Assembly: GCF_028736035.1 (NCBI RefSeq)
Contig: NZ_CP117866.1
Span: 4,340,001-4,404,000, forward strand
Reading direction: 5' to 3'
DNA from: Streptomyces sp. T12
GTDB taxonomy: Bacteria; Actinomycetota; Actinomycetes; Streptomycetales; Streptomycetaceae
DNA length: 64,000 bases
Position numbers and translations under genes: made by a program. The notes under the pieces are model-generated. The model ran no database searches. It saw only the letters and a program-made list of their open reading frames with translations, and was not told the origin of the DNA. This document shows positions 1 to 9,213 of the stretch, one piece after another (within the stretch, counting starts at the first letter, position 1; each line of letters opens with the position of its first letter).

Positions 1-881
1 CTGCGAAGCCAGGTCCGGAAGTCCGGGCCCAGGTCTTCACGTTCGCATGCGAGTCTGACAATGGCACGCAGATAGTCGCCCCGGTCACCGGTGTCATAGC
101 GGCGGCCCTTGAAGACGACGCCGTGCACCGGGCCGCCGACCTTCTCGTCCTGCGAGAGCTGCTGGAGGGCGTCGGTGAGCTGGATCTCGCCGCCGCGGCC
201 CGGCTCCGTCTTGCGCAGTATGTCGAAGATGTGCGGGTCGAGGACGTAACGGCCGATGATCGCGTAGTTCGACGGGGCGTCGGCCGCGGCGGGCTTCTCG
301 ACGAGGTCGTGCACCTTGACCACGTCGCTGTCCTCGGTGGGGTCCACGGCCGCACAACCGTAGAGATGGATCTGCTCGGGCGCGACCTCCATGAGCGCGA
401 TGACGCTGCCGCCGCGCTGCTCCTGCACCTCGACCATCCGCTTGAGCAGCGGGTCGCGCGGGTCGATCAGGTCGTCGCCGAGCAGGACGGCGAAGGGCTC
501 GTGGCCGACGTGCGGGGCGGCGCACAGGACGGCGTGGCCGAGGCCCCTGGGGTCGCCCTGGCGGACGTAGTGCATGGTCGCGAGGTCGCTGGACTCCTGC
601 ACCTTCGCGAGCCGGCCGGCGTCGCCCTTCTTCTGCAGGGCGGATTCCAGCTCGTAGTTGCGGTCGAAGTGGTCCTCCAGGGGGCGCTTGTTGCGGCCCG
701 TGATCATGAGGACGTCGTCGAGGCCCGCGGAGACGGCCTCTTCGACCACGTACTGGATCGCCGGCTTGTCGACGACCGGCAGCATCTCCTTGGGAGTGGC
801 TTTGGTGGCCGGCAGGAAGCGGGTACCGAGGCCCGCTGCGGGGATGACAGCCTTGCTGATCCGAGGGTGCGACTGAGTCAT
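1..881 (-). CDS. galU: UTP-glucose-1-phosphate uridylyltransferase, C-terminus off the window
   Basis: Makes UDP-glucose from UTP and glucose-1-phosphate in the cytosol. Reading the minus strand from ATG at 881 gives a start MTQSHPRISKAVIPAAGLGT, the nucleotidyltransferase G-x-G-T-R motif, followed by FLPATKATPKEMLPVVDKP and the typical IQYVVEEAV segment. The frame stays open to the window edge, where it reads GDYLRAIVRLACEREDLGPD; by family length only a few residues should be missing. It is divergent from the folate gene at 976, so 882-975 must carry both promoters. Confidence 0.95.
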   Translation of the reverse strand, partial: MTQSHPRISKAVIPAAGLGTRFLPATKATPKEMLPVVDKPAIQYVVEEAVSAGLDDVLMITGRNKRPLEDHFDRNYELESALQKKGDAGRLAKVQESSDLATMHYVRQGDPRGLGHAVLCAAPHVGHEPFAVLLGDDLIDPRDPLLKRMVEVQEQRGGSVIALMEVAPEQIHLYGCAAVDPTEDSDVVKVHDLVEKPAAADAPSNYAIIGRYVLDPHIFDILRKTEPGRGGEIQLTDALQQLSQDEKVGGPVHGVVFKGRRYDTGDRGDYLRAIVRLACEREDLGPDFRTWLR

Positions 882-975
882 GCCCGACACCATATCCGGT
901 GCCTTTGCAGGGAATCTGAGGCTCCGGTTATTTGGCTCTCATATGAGCGCATTAGGAAGGGTTCGGGAACGACCA

Positions 976-1596
976 GTGAGTCACATCGGGCGTCCGGCCG
1001 AGACTGACAAGCGAATGTTGCGGCGAGAGTTCCTCGCGGTGAGAAGCAGGTTGACAGCGGTTGACGTGCAGGTATCGGCGACCGCGCTGGCCGGGCGGGC
1101 ACTGGAGCTGCCCGAGCTGGCGCATGCGCGCACGGTGGCGGCGTACGTCTCCGTGGGCAGTGAACCCGGCACGCTCGCGCTGCTGGACGCACTGCGCGCG
1201 CGGGGCGTGCGCGTCCTGCTGCCCGCCCTCCTGCCCGACAACGACCTCGACTGGGGCGCGTACACCGGAGAGGACTCCCTCGCCCGCGTCCAACACGGCG
1301 GAAAGATGGCCCTCTTCGAGCCCACCGGCGAGCGCCTCGGCCCGGACGCCGTGACCGAGGCCGACGTCGTACTGCTGCCGGGCCTCGCGGTCGACGCGCG
1401 CGGGATGCGCCTGGGGCGCGGCGGAGGGTCGTACGACCGTGTCCTCGCCCGGCTGGAAGGCGCGGGCGCCCATCCCTCGCTCGTGGTGCTGCTGTACGAC
1501 TCCGAGGTCGTCGCACGCGTCCCGGAAGAGCCGCACGACCGGCCGGTGCACGCGGTGGTGACGCCGTCGGGCACGCGCCGTTTCCGGGAGCCCTGA
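976..1596 (+). CDS. 5-formyltetrahydrofolate cyclo-ligase
   Basis: ATP-dependent conversion of 5-formyl-THF to 5,10-methenyl-THF in one-carbon metabolism. The family signature GRGGGSYDRVL is present near the C-terminus (glycine-rich loop), and the N-terminal part has KRMLRREFLAVRSRLTA. I chose the GTG at 976 (206 aa, normal family length); the frame is open upstream to an ATG at 880, but that would add about 32 residues lacking family similarity and would overlap the galU start. Divergent from galU; a strong hairpin at 1613-1648 follows the stop. Confidence 0.9.
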   Translation: MSHIGRPAETDKRMLRREFLAVRSRLTAVDVQVSATALAGRALELPELAHARTVAAYVSVGSEPGTLALLDALRARGVRVLLPALLPDNDLDWGAYTGEDSLARVQHGGKMALFEPTGERLGPDAVTEADVVLLPGLAVDARGMRLGRGGGSYDRVLARLEGAGAHPSLVVLLYDSEVVARVPEEPHDRPVHAVVTPSGTRRFREP

Positions 1597-1612
1597 GCCG
1601 CGCTCGGCATGC

Positions 1613-1648
1613 GAAGGGGCCCTCCGCGCGCGCGTGGAGGGCCCCTTC
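1613..1648. terminator. Bidirectional hairpin terminator
   Basis: Perfect 13-bp stem (GAAGGGGCCCTCC at 1613-1625 pairing with 1636-1648) with a 10-nt loop, lying between the convergent stops of the cyclo-ligase gene and the penicillin-acylase-like gene. No long U tract, as is usual in Streptomyces. Confidence 0.8.
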
Positions 1649-1669
1649 GGTCGTTCGACCGTCAGTGGG

Positions 1670-4435
1670 TCACGGCTTGAGCACCAGGGTGTCGCTCGTG
1701 CTCTCGTCGACCGCGCCGTCCGAGAAGGACCAGTCGAGCAGTTCGCCGTCGGCCCACTTGTCCGTCTGGTCGGTGTAGTGGGCGCTGTAGGCGTGCCCGG
1801 AGGCACCGGTGAGGTTGATCCACTTCGACTTGTCGAGGTCGCCGAGGTTGACCACCATCCGCATCGACGGCACCCAGACGACGCCGTAGCCGCCGGCGGC
1901 GTTCCAGCCCGAGGCGTTGACCGTGGCCTCGCCGCCGCTGAGCTTCCAGGGGCCGCGGTTGAGGACGTACTGCAGGAAGCCGGGGCCGTCGGTGCCGAGG
2001 GTCTGGTTCTTCAGGAACAGGCGGTGCAGCCGGCCCCAGCTCCAGGTGTCGATGTCCTTGCCGAGCTTGGCGGTCAGCTCCCAGCGGGCGTCGATCATGG
2101 CGCGCTTGAACAGGTCGTCACGGTTGTGCACCGCGCGCGGCCGGGTGAGCGACTTGGGTGTGGTCCACCAGTCGCTCTTCGGGTCCTCCATGAGGGTGCG
2201 CACGACCTCGAACCAGCGGTCGCCGCCGTCCGGCTGCGCCTGGTCGGCCTCGCGCTCACCGCACTCGCGCACCTTCTGCGTCTCGTCCGCGGGGCCGGTG
2301 GTGTTCACGGGATCGACCCACAGGCACTGGCCCTCGACCCGCAGCTCCTTGGGCAGCTTGTTGCCGAAGGCGAGCTTGAGGATGTTGCGCCAGACCGAGT
2401 TGAAGTAGGCGGCCGCCGCCGAGTCGGCGTCCTGGGTGTAGTCCCAGCCCTCCAGGAGCTCCTGCGCCTGGCGGACGTCCTTGTCGTCGATGTCGATCTT
2501 CAGCAGCTTGGGCACCAGCAGCTTGGCGATCTCGCTGCTGTTGTCCAGCTGCATCTGACGCATGTCGTCGGTGGAGATCTTGCCGCCGTCGTCGATCTTC
2601 GACTGGATCAGGTCGGTGATGCGCTGGCTGCGGGCGCCGTAACCCCAGTCCGTGGTGAGCGTGTAGGGGTACTTGGCCTGGTCGACCACGGCCTGGTTGG
2701 CGGTGACGATGTAGCCGCGCGCCGGGTTGTACTCGTACGGCAGCTCGTCCTGGTCGATGTAGCCGGTCCAGCGGGACTTGGCGTCCCAGCCCGGCGCCGG
2801 GACGGAGCCGTCGTAGCCCTGCGCGCGCGTGGGGATCTTTCCGGGCAGCGTGTAGCCGATGTTGTCCTTGGTGTCGGCGTAGATCAGGTTCTGCGAGGGC
2901 ACGTCGAACAGGGTGGCCGCGGCTCGGAAGTCGCTCCAGTTCGCCGCCCTGCCCATGGCGAAGACGGCGTCCATGGAGGTGCCCGGGTCCAGCGCGGTCC
3001 AGCGCAGCGCTATGCCGTAGCCGTCGCCGCGGTCGGGGGCGGCGGTGTCGACGGCTGCCTTCCTGCCGACCTTCACGAGTTCGCTGCTGCGGTCGGACAG
3101 CAGCGGCATCCCGTCCTTGGTCTCCCGGACGACGATCTTCTTGGGCGAGCCGCCGGCGACCTTGATGGTCTCCTCGCGCGCGATGAAGGGCACCGTCTTG
3201 CCGTCGTACAGGTAGCCGTCGCCGGAGAGCTTCTCCAGGTAGAGGTCGGTGACGTCGACGCCGGAGTTGGTCATGCCCCAGGCGATGTTCTGGTTGTGGC
3301 CGATGACCACGCCGGGCATGCCCGCGAAGGTGTAGCCGGTGACGTCGTACCGGCACGCGCTGGAGACCGAGCGGCAGTGCAGGCCCATCTGGTACCAGAC
3401 GGACGGCAGCGACGCCGACAGGTGCGGGTCGTTCGCCAGCAGCGGCTTGCCGGTGATGGTGTACTTCCCGCGGACCACCCAGGAGTTGGAGCCGATGCCG
3501 TTGCCGTTCACGCCGACGGCCGTCGGGAGGTCGTCCAGGACGTTCTGCAGGCCCGACAGCTGGCTCTGCAGGCCGGCGGTGCCCGAGGCGGAGGACGTGC
3601 CGCTCGTGGAGCCGCCGGTCGACGAACCCGCGGAGGACGTGCCGCCGTTCTGCTGGAACGTCTTGGTGACCTCGTCGTACCGGCCCGTCTGGACGATCGT
3701 CTTGTTCCGGCCGTACGGGTAGTCCGGGTACAGGTCCGCGATCTCCTTGGGGCCGAGGCGGCTGGTCATCAGGGCGCGGTCGATCTCGTCCTGCATGTTG
3801 CCGCGCAGGTCCCAGGCCATCGCCTTCAGCCAGGAGATCGAGTCGACCGGGGTCCATTTCTGCGGCTTGTAGTCGTTGGTGAACCCGAGGGCCGCGTACT
3901 CCAGCGAGATGTCCTTGTTGTCCTTGCCGTCCAGGTAGGCGTTGACACCCTTGGCGTAGGCCTGGAGGTACTTCTTGGTGGAGGCCGACAGCGTCTTGTC
4001 GTACTCCTGCTGCGCGATCCGGTCCCAGCCGAGGGTGCGCAGGAACTCGTCGTTGTCGACCTGGCTCTTGCCGAACATCTCCGACAGGCGCCCGGACGTC
4101 ATGTGGCGGCGCACGTCCATCTCGTAGAACCGGTCCTGCGCCTGGACGTAGCCCTGCGCCATGAACAGGTCCTCGTCGGAGGAGGCGTAGATCTGCGGGA
4201 TGCCGTAGTCGTCGCGCTTCACGTCGACGGGCCCGGACAGGCCTGCGAGCGTGAGGGAGCCCGTGGTCTGCGGGAAGGATGCCCGGACGGTGCTGATGGA
4301 CCAGTACGCCCCGCCGGTGACGCCTCCGATGAGGGCCAGCACCAGCACTAGGAGCATCAGACGGGCTCTGCGCCCCTTCTTCCTGCCGGACTTGCCGGGC
4401 TGCTGACCCGTGGAGGCGGTGGTGTTGGGGGGCAT
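1670..4435 (-). CDS. Penicillin acylase family (peptidase S45) Ntn-hydrolase
   Basis: Membrane-anchored or secreted N-terminal-nucleophile amidase; members act on N-acyl amides such as beta-lactams or acyl-homoserine lactones, and the substrate here is unknown. From ATG 4435 (AAGGA 5 nt upstream; an open frame continues to 4558 without a good site) the 921-aa product has a basic N-terminus and a hydrophobic segment at about residues 26-48, then the family start DVKRDDYGIPQIYA. A Ser/Gly/Thr-rich stretch at about 264-290 looks like the spacer peptide, followed by G-S-N-S-W-V, in which Ser316 should become the N-terminal nucleophile of the beta chain after autoprocessing. Convergent with the cyclo-ligase gene. 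Confidence 0.9.
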   Translation of the reverse strand: MPPNTTASTGQQPGKSGRKKGRRARLMLLVLVLALIGGVTGGAYWSISTVRASFPQTTGSLTLAGLSGPVDVKRDDYGIPQIYASSDEDLFMAQGYVQAQDRFYEMDVRRHMTSGRLSEMFGKSQVDNDEFLRTLGWDRIAQQEYDKTLSASTKKYLQAYAKGVNAYLDGKDNKDISLEYAALGFTNDYKPQKWTPVDSISWLKAMAWDLRGNMQDEIDRALMTSRLGPKEIADLYPDYPYGRNKTIVQTGRYDEVTKTFQQNGGTSSAGSSTGGSTSGTSSASGTAGLQSQLSGLQNVLDDLPTAVGVNGNGIGSNSWVVRGKYTITGKPLLANDPHLSASLPSVWYQMGLHCRSVSSACRYDVTGYTFAGMPGVVIGHNQNIAWGMTNSGVDVTDLYLEKLSGDGYLYDGKTVPFIAREETIKVAGGSPKKIVVRETKDGMPLLSDRSSELVKVGRKAAVDTAAPDRGDGYGIALRWTALDPGTSMDAVFAMGRAANWSDFRAAATLFDVPSQNLIYADTKDNIGYTLPGKIPTRAQGYDGSVPAPGWDAKSRWTGYIDQDELPYEYNPARGYIVTANQAVVDQAKYPYTLTTDWGYGARSQRITDLIQSKIDDGGKISTDDMRQMQLDNSSEIAKLLVPKLLKIDIDDKDVRQAQELLEGWDYTQDADSAAAAYFNSVWRNILKLAFGNKLPKELRVEGQCLWVDPVNTTGPADETQKVRECGEREADQAQPDGGDRWFEVVRTLMEDPKSDWWTTPKSLTRPRAVHNRDDLFKRAMIDARWELTAKLGKDIDTWSWGRLHRLFLKNQTLGTDGPGFLQYVLNRGPWKLSGGEATVNASGWNAAGGYGVVWVPSMRMVVNLGDLDKSKWINLTGASGHAYSAHYTDQTDKWADGELLDWSFSDGAVDESTSDTLVLKP

Positions 4436-4693
4436 CGCTGTCCTTGCTGTCCTAACGCGAGCGGCAGGCGGTCCTGGAGTGCTGGAGCAACCATAGGCGC
4501 AGGGCCCAGTCCAACTTGACGCGGAGTAGGGAACCAGCACGGACGGACGTTCGATCATGCACCGCCGAGTGTCAAGAAATCGTCAAGAGTTAGGTAAGGT
4601 AACGAAGTACTTGGGTGCGGAGAACCGCCACTTCGTGTCCTATGTACGTGAGCCCACGCGCGTGTGCGCGCGGGCCAGGGAAGGGAACGGCCG

Positions 4694-6214
4694 CTGACTG
4701 TCCACGACCTCAACCAGCTCCTGCTCGTCTGCTCGCTCGTCCTGCTCGTCGCCGTCGCAGCGGTCCGGATCTCCTCGCGCAGCGGGCTCCCCAGCCTGCT
4801 CGTGTACCTGGGCATCGGCGTGCTCATGGGCCAGGACGGCATCGGCGGCATCCGCTTCGACGACGCCGAACTGACCCAGGTCATCGGGTACGCGGCGCTG
4901 GTCGTGATCCTGGCCGAAGGTGGTCTCGGCACGAAGTGGAAGGAGATCAAGCCGGCCCTTCCGGCCGCCTCCGCGCTGGCGCTGGCCGGGGTCTCGGTGA
5001 GCGTCGGGGTCACGGCGACGGCCGCGCACTACCTGGTCGGGCTGGAATGGCGGCAGTCGCTGATCATCGGGGCGGTCGTCTCCTCGACCGACGCGGCCGC
5101 GGTCTTCTCCGTCCTGCGGAAGATCCCCCTCCCCTCGCGCGTGACGGGCACTTTGGAGGCCGAGTCCGGCTTCAACGACGCCCCCGTGGTGATCCTGGTC
5201 GTCGCCTTCTCCCAGTCCGGTCCGATCGAGCACTGGTACGCGCTGCTGGGCGAGATAATGCTGGAGCTGGCCATCGGCGCCGCCATCGGCATCGCGGTCG
5301 GCTGGCTCGGCGCCTGGGGCCTGCGGCACGTGGCGCTGCCCGCCTCCGGCCTCTACCCGATCGCCGTCATGGCCATCGCGGTCACCGCGTACGCGGCGGG
5401 CGCCTCGGCGCACGGCAGCGGCTTCCTGGCCGTGTACCTGGCCTCGATGGTGATGGGCAACGCGCGGCTGCCGCACTGGCCCGCCACGCGCGGGTTCGCC
5501 GACGGGCTCGGCTGGATCGCCCAGATCGGCATGTTCGTCCTGCTCGGCCTGCTGGTCACCCCGCACGAGCTGGGCGACGACATCCTGCCCGCACTGCTCA
5601 TCGGGCTGGTGCTGACGATGGTGGCGCGCCCGCTGAGCGTCGTCGCGTGCCTGACGCCGTTCCGGGTGCCCTGGCGGGAGCAGGCGCTGATGTCCTGGGC
5701 CGGGCTGCGCGGCGCCGTACCCATCATCCTGGCGACGATCCCCATGGTGGGCGGCGTCGAGGACAGCCGCCGCATCTTCAACATCGTCTTCGTCCTGGTC
5801 GTCGTCTACACCCTGATCCAGGGGCCGACGCTGCCCTGGCTCGCCCGCATGCTGCACCTCGGCCAGGGCCCCGAGGCCGCCGACCTCGGCATCGAGTCGG
5901 CGCCGCTGGAGCGGCTGCGCGGACACCTGCTGTCCGTCGCGATCCCCGACGGCTCGAAGATGCACGGCGTCGAGGTCAACGAGCTGCGGCTGCCCGCCGG
6001 GGCCGCCGTCACCCTCGTCGTCCGCGACGGAAAATCGTTCGTTCCGCTGCCGACGACGGTGCTCCGGCTCGGGGACGAGCTGCTCGTGGTCGCCACGGAT
6101 CCGGTACGGGACGCCGCGGAGCGCCGACTGCGCGCCGTGGGGGCCGGGGGCAAGCTGGCCGGGTGGCTGGGGACGAACGGGACGACCGAGACCGGGCGCC
6201 CCAATCGCAGGTGA
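4694..6214 (+). CDS. Potassium/proton antiporter, CPA1 type with TrkA-C domain
   Basis: Integral membrane Na+/H+ or K+/H+ exchanger. About 12 hydrophobic segments fill the first 400 residues, beginning LNQLLLVCSLVLLVAVAAV, with conserved antiporter motifs SSTDAAAVFSVLR and ESGFNDAPVV (acidic ion-binding residues). After about residue 400 follows a soluble RCK/TrkA-C domain (VAIPDGSKMHGVEVNELRLP...), as in CvrA/NhaP2. I chose CTG at 4694 because AAGGGA sits 7 nt upstream and homologues begin TVHDLNQ; GTG at 4664 is an in-frame alternative with no ribosome site. Divergent from the acylase gene. Confidence 0.9.
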   Translation: MTVHDLNQLLLVCSLVLLVAVAAVRISSRSGLPSLLVYLGIGVLMGQDGIGGIRFDDAELTQVIGYAALVVILAEGGLGTKWKEIKPALPAASALALAGVSVSVGVTATAAHYLVGLEWRQSLIIGAVVSSTDAAAVFSVLRKIPLPSRVTGTLEAESGFNDAPVVILVVAFSQSGPIEHWYALLGEIMLELAIGAAIGIAVGWLGAWGLRHVALPASGLYPIAVMAIAVTAYAAGASAHGSGFLAVYLASMVMGNARLPHWPATRGFADGLGWIAQIGMFVLLGLLVTPHELGDDILPALLIGLVLTMVARPLSVVACLTPFRVPWREQALMSWAGLRGAVPIILATIPMVGGVEDSRRIFNIVFVLVVVYTLIQGPTLPWLARMLHLGQGPEAADLGIESAPLERLRGHLLSVAIPDGSKMHGVEVNELRLPAGAAVTLVVRDGKSFVPLPTTVLRLGDELLVVATDPVRDAAERRLRAVGAGGKLAGWLGTNGTTETGRPNRR

Positions 6215-6451
6215 AGCACCGGGCAGTGCTCATTTTCACAGGTGCGACAGCCGCTGTTCCCTGTACTATGCAGGCGTCACCCAGATCAAACCACCTCTGC
6301 CTGACGCAGAGCTGGCGCGACCGTATGGCGGCCGGGACGCCCTTCCTCAGTGGGCACCGGCATCTACCGCAGTTCCGCGCGACAGGACAGCTCTCGGCGC
6401 CGCCCCCCACCCGACGGGGCCGCGCTACCAGGCGGCAGAAAGGCACGGGCC

Positions 6452-7744
6452 GTGGCATCCACGGTCACCATCGAGCCGTCGAAGGACTCGTCGGCCTCCT
6501 CCCGCCCGGGATACGGACAGCTGCTGCGCACCCGCGGCGCCTGGACGTTCCTGCTGCCCGGCTTCGCGGCGCGCCAGCCGTTCGCCATGCTGACCATCTC
6601 CATCGTGCTGCTCGTGCAGCACACCACCGGCTCCTACGGTGCGGCGGGCGCCGCCGCGGCCGTCACCGGCGTCTCCATGGCGGTGTTCGCGCCCTACAGC
6701 GGCCGTCTCGCCGACCGCTACGGGCAGCGCACCGTGCTGATCCCCGGCGTGCTGGTGCACACGCTGTCGGGCCTGACCCTGACGGCGCTCGCCCTGAACC
6801 ACGCCCCCTTGTGGGCGCTGTTCGTGGCCGCCGTGCCGACCGGTGCCTCGGTGCCGCAGGTCGGGCCCATGGTGCGGGCCCGCTGGGGCGTCAAGCTCCA
6901 GGGCTCGCCCCTGATGACGACCGCGGCGGCCTTCGAGTCGGTCACGGACGAGCTGACCTTCGTCGTCGGCCCGCTGCTGGCCACCGCCCTGTGCACCGCC
7001 GTCGACCCGGCCGCGGGCCTGGTCACGGAGGCCGCACTCACGCTGCTCGGCGGTCTGCTGTTCGCCGCCCAGAAGAGCACCCAGCCCTCGGTCACCGTCG
7101 ACGGGCACGCACGCGTGGAGCACGCTTCCGCGCTGCGCGTCCCCGGTGTGCGCGTGCTGATCGTGACCTTCCTCGGCATCGGTTCCGTCTTCGGCGGCAT
7201 GCAGGTCTCCCTGGCCGCCTTCAGCGAGTCGATCGGCGAGCCCGGCCTGAACGGCGTCCTGTACGGCACCTTCGCCGCGGGCAACATGCTCTCCGGTATC
7301 GCCTGCGGCGCCATCGCGTGGAAGGTGGCCCCGCAGCGCCGGCTGCTCGTCGGATACGCCGCCCTCGCGCTGGCCGCGTCCGGCCTGTGGGCCGCTCACT
7401 CGGTGCTCGTCCTGGCCGGCCTCGGTCTGCTGGTCGGCATGTGCATCGCGCCCGCGCTGATCACCGGGTACACGCTGGTCGAGGACCTGGTTCCGGCCGG
7501 TGCCCGCACCGAGGCGTTCACCTGGCTCACGGGCGCGGTGGCGCTCGGCCAGGCCGCCGCCGTCACGGTCGCCGGACAGCTGGAGGACCGCTTCTGGGGC
7601 GGCGCCGGGTTCCTGGTGCCGATGGGCGGGACACTGCTCGCCCTGGCGACCCTGGTGGCGCTGCGCTCGCGGCTGGCGGCGCGGCCCCGCGGCCGTACCG
7701 TCGCACGTGGCGTCGGTCACCGAGTCCCGGTAGCAGTGGACTGA
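6452..7744 (+). CDS. MFS transporter
   Basis: About 12 membrane segments; the protein begins soluble, then GAWTFLLPGFAARQPFAMLT starts the first helix, and the loop 2-3 motif reads YSGRLADRYGQRTVL (major facilitator motif A). 430 aa from GTG 6452, which has AAAGG 8 nt upstream; the frame opens at 6350 but the extra residues are low-complexity and lack a ribosome site. Substrate unknown; the family includes drug and metabolite exporters. The 237-nt gap before it (6215-6451) contains a small hairpin (agcac/gtgct) and a TACTAT element that may be a -10 box. Confidence 0.85.
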   Translation: MASTVTIEPSKDSSASSRPGYGQLLRTRGAWTFLLPGFAARQPFAMLTISIVLLVQHTTGSYGAAGAAAAVTGVSMAVFAPYSGRLADRYGQRTVLIPGVLVHTLSGLTLTALALNHAPLWALFVAAVPTGASVPQVGPMVRARWGVKLQGSPLMTTAAAFESVTDELTFVVGPLLATALCTAVDPAAGLVTEAALTLLGGLLFAAQKSTQPSVTVDGHARVEHASALRVPGVRVLIVTFLGIGSVFGGMQVSLAAFSESIGEPGLNGVLYGTFAAGNMLSGIACGAIAWKVAPQRRLLVGYAALALAASGLWAAHSVLVLAGLGLLVGMCIAPALITGYTLVEDLVPAGARTEAFTWLTGAVALGQAAAVTVAGQLEDRFWGGAGFLVPMGGTLLALATLVALRSRLAARPRGRTVARGVGHRVPVAVD

Positions 7745-7811
7745 GCGGCGGGAATACGTCACTATGGACCGTCGTTAGCACTCATCGAGTGAGAGTGCCA
7801 GGAGGAAGACA

Positions 7812-8144
7812 GTGCCGACCTACCAGTACCAGTGCACCGAGTGCGGCGAGGGCCTCGAGGCGGTGCAGAAGTTCACCGACGACGCCCTGACCGAGTGCCC
7901 CAGCTGCCAGGGCCGCCTCAAGAAGGTGTTCTCCGCGGTCGGCATCGTCTTCAAGGGCTCCGGCTTCTACCGCAACGACAGCCGCGGCTCCTCGTCGAGC
8001 AGCTCGCCGGCGTCGTCGAAGCCGTCGACGTCCTCCTCGTCGGACTCGTCCTCTTCTTCTTCGTCCTCCTCGACGTCCTCTTCGTCGTCCTCGGACTCGA
8101 AGTCGTCGAGCGCCGGCAGCTCCTCCAGCAGCTCCGCCGCGTAA
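7812..8144 (+). CDS. FmdB-family zinc-ribbon protein with polyserine tail
   Basis: Small zinc-ribbon protein of the FmdB family, named for a putative regulator of formamidase; molecular role unclear. The N-terminal 60 residues carry CTEC and CPSC knuckles that would bind one zinc, then GIVFKGSGFYRNDSR. From about residue 60 to the end it is almost entirely Ser with scattered Lys, Thr and Asp, encoded by TCG/TCC/TCT runs. GTG start at 7812 with AGGAGG upstream. Ends just before the hairpin at 8161. Confidence 0.9.
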   Translation: MPTYQYQCTECGEGLEAVQKFTDDALTECPSCQGRLKKVFSAVGIVFKGSGFYRNDSRGSSSSSSPASSKPSTSSSSDSSSSSSSSSTSSSSSSDSKSSSAGSSSSSSAA

Positions 8145-8160
8145 CACCTGCTTCTTACGG

Positions 8161-8188
8161 GACCCCGTCGTCTTGCGGCGACGGGGTC
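8161..8188. terminator. Hairpin terminator after the FmdB gene
   Basis: Ten-bp perfect stem GACCCCGTCG / CGACGGGGTC with an 8-nt loop, starting 17 nt after the FmdB stop and ending before the MTAP gene. Confidence 0.75.
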
Positions 8189-8221
8189 CTCGGCGTTCGA
8201 GGAGGCGGTTAGGGTGCGAGC

Positions 8222-9064
8222 ATGGCGAACAAGGCGAACGCAGAACTCGGCGTGATCGGCGGCTCCGGCTTCTACTCGTTCCTCGACGACGTGACCGAGA
8301 TACAGGTGGACACCCCGTACGGGCCGCCCAGTGACTCCCTCTTCCTCGGCGAGATCGCCGGCCGACGGGTCGCCTTCCTGCCCCGGCACGGACGCGGTCA
8401 CCATCTGCCGCCGCACCGGATCAACTACCGGGCCAACCTCTGGGCGCTGCGCTCGCTCGGCGTGCGTCAGGTCCTCGCCCCGTGCGCGGTGGGCGGCCTG
8501 CGTCCGGAGTACGGGCCGGGCACCCTGCTCGTGCCGGACCAGCTGGTCGACCGTACGAAGTCCCGGGTGGGGACGTACTTCGACGGGCTGCCGCTGCCCG
8601 ACGGCACCGTGCCGAACGTGGTGCACGTCTCCCTGGCCGACCCCTACTGCCCCACCGGACGCGCGGTCGCACTGAAGGCGGCGCGCGGACAGGACTGGGA
8701 GCCGGTGGACGGCGGCACGCTGGTCGTCATAGAGGGGCCGCGCTTCTCGACCCGTGCCGAATCGTTGTGGCACCAGGCCCAGGGCTGGTCGGTGGTGGGC
8801 ATGACCGGCCACCCCGAGGCGTCCCTCGCCCGCGAACTCGAGCTCTGCTACACCTCGTTGACGCTGGTCACGGACCTCGACGCGGGCGCCGAGACCGGAG
8901 AGGGCGTCTCGCACGACGAGGTGCTGCAGGTGTTCGCGGCGAACGTGGACCGGCTGCGGGGCGTGCTCTTCGACGCGGTGGCCGCGCTGCCGGCGAACGA
9001 GGAGCGGGACTGCCTGTGCACGAATGCGCTGGGCGGGATGAATCCGGGGTTCGAGCTGCCGTAG
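8222..9064 (+). CDS. mtnP: S-methyl-5'-thioadenosine phosphorylase
   Basis: Phosphorolysis of methylthioadenosine to adenine and methylthioribose-1-phosphate, part of methionine salvage after polyamine or ethylene-type reactions. Family 2 nucleoside phosphorylase motifs: ELGVIGGSGFYSF (phosphate loop), FLPRHGRGHHLPPHRINYRAN, and MTGHPEASLARELELCY near the active site. 280 aa, normal length. ATG at 8222. It could prefer other purine nucleosides, as some actinobacterial members do. Confidence 0.92.
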   Translation: MANKANAELGVIGGSGFYSFLDDVTEIQVDTPYGPPSDSLFLGEIAGRRVAFLPRHGRGHHLPPHRINYRANLWALRSLGVRQVLAPCAVGGLRPEYGPGTLLVPDQLVDRTKSRVGTYFDGLPLPDGTVPNVVHVSLADPYCPTGRAVALKAARGQDWEPVDGGTLVVIEGPRFSTRAESLWHQAQGWSVVGMTGHPEASLARELELCYTSLTLVTDLDAGAETGEGVSHDEVLQVFAANVDRLRGVLFDAVAALPANEERDCLCTNALGGMNPGFELP

Positions 9065-9213
9065 GGCTCGTAGGGCTCTGCGGCGGGCGGAAGTCCTCGT
9101 TCGGGTGGGGGAGTTTTCCACAACCGGCCGGTAGTCCACCGGGCCCGGCGGGCTGCGGCGCGATGCCTCATCGTGGGCTCGCAAGCCGTTCCGTCGTCGC
9201 AGGTGGTGTCCTC

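Noticed and set aside
1634..4351. Long plus-strand open frame opposite the penicillin acylase gene (905 codons)
   Set aside because: Antisense shadow caused by GC bias; Val/Leu/Gly/Arg-rich with no family motifs, while the minus strand gives a clear S45 protein.
4615..7890. 1091-codon open frame across the antiporter and MFS genes
   Set aside because: Composition is Arg/Ala/Gly/Pro-rich and it crosses two well-supported genes and their start sites.
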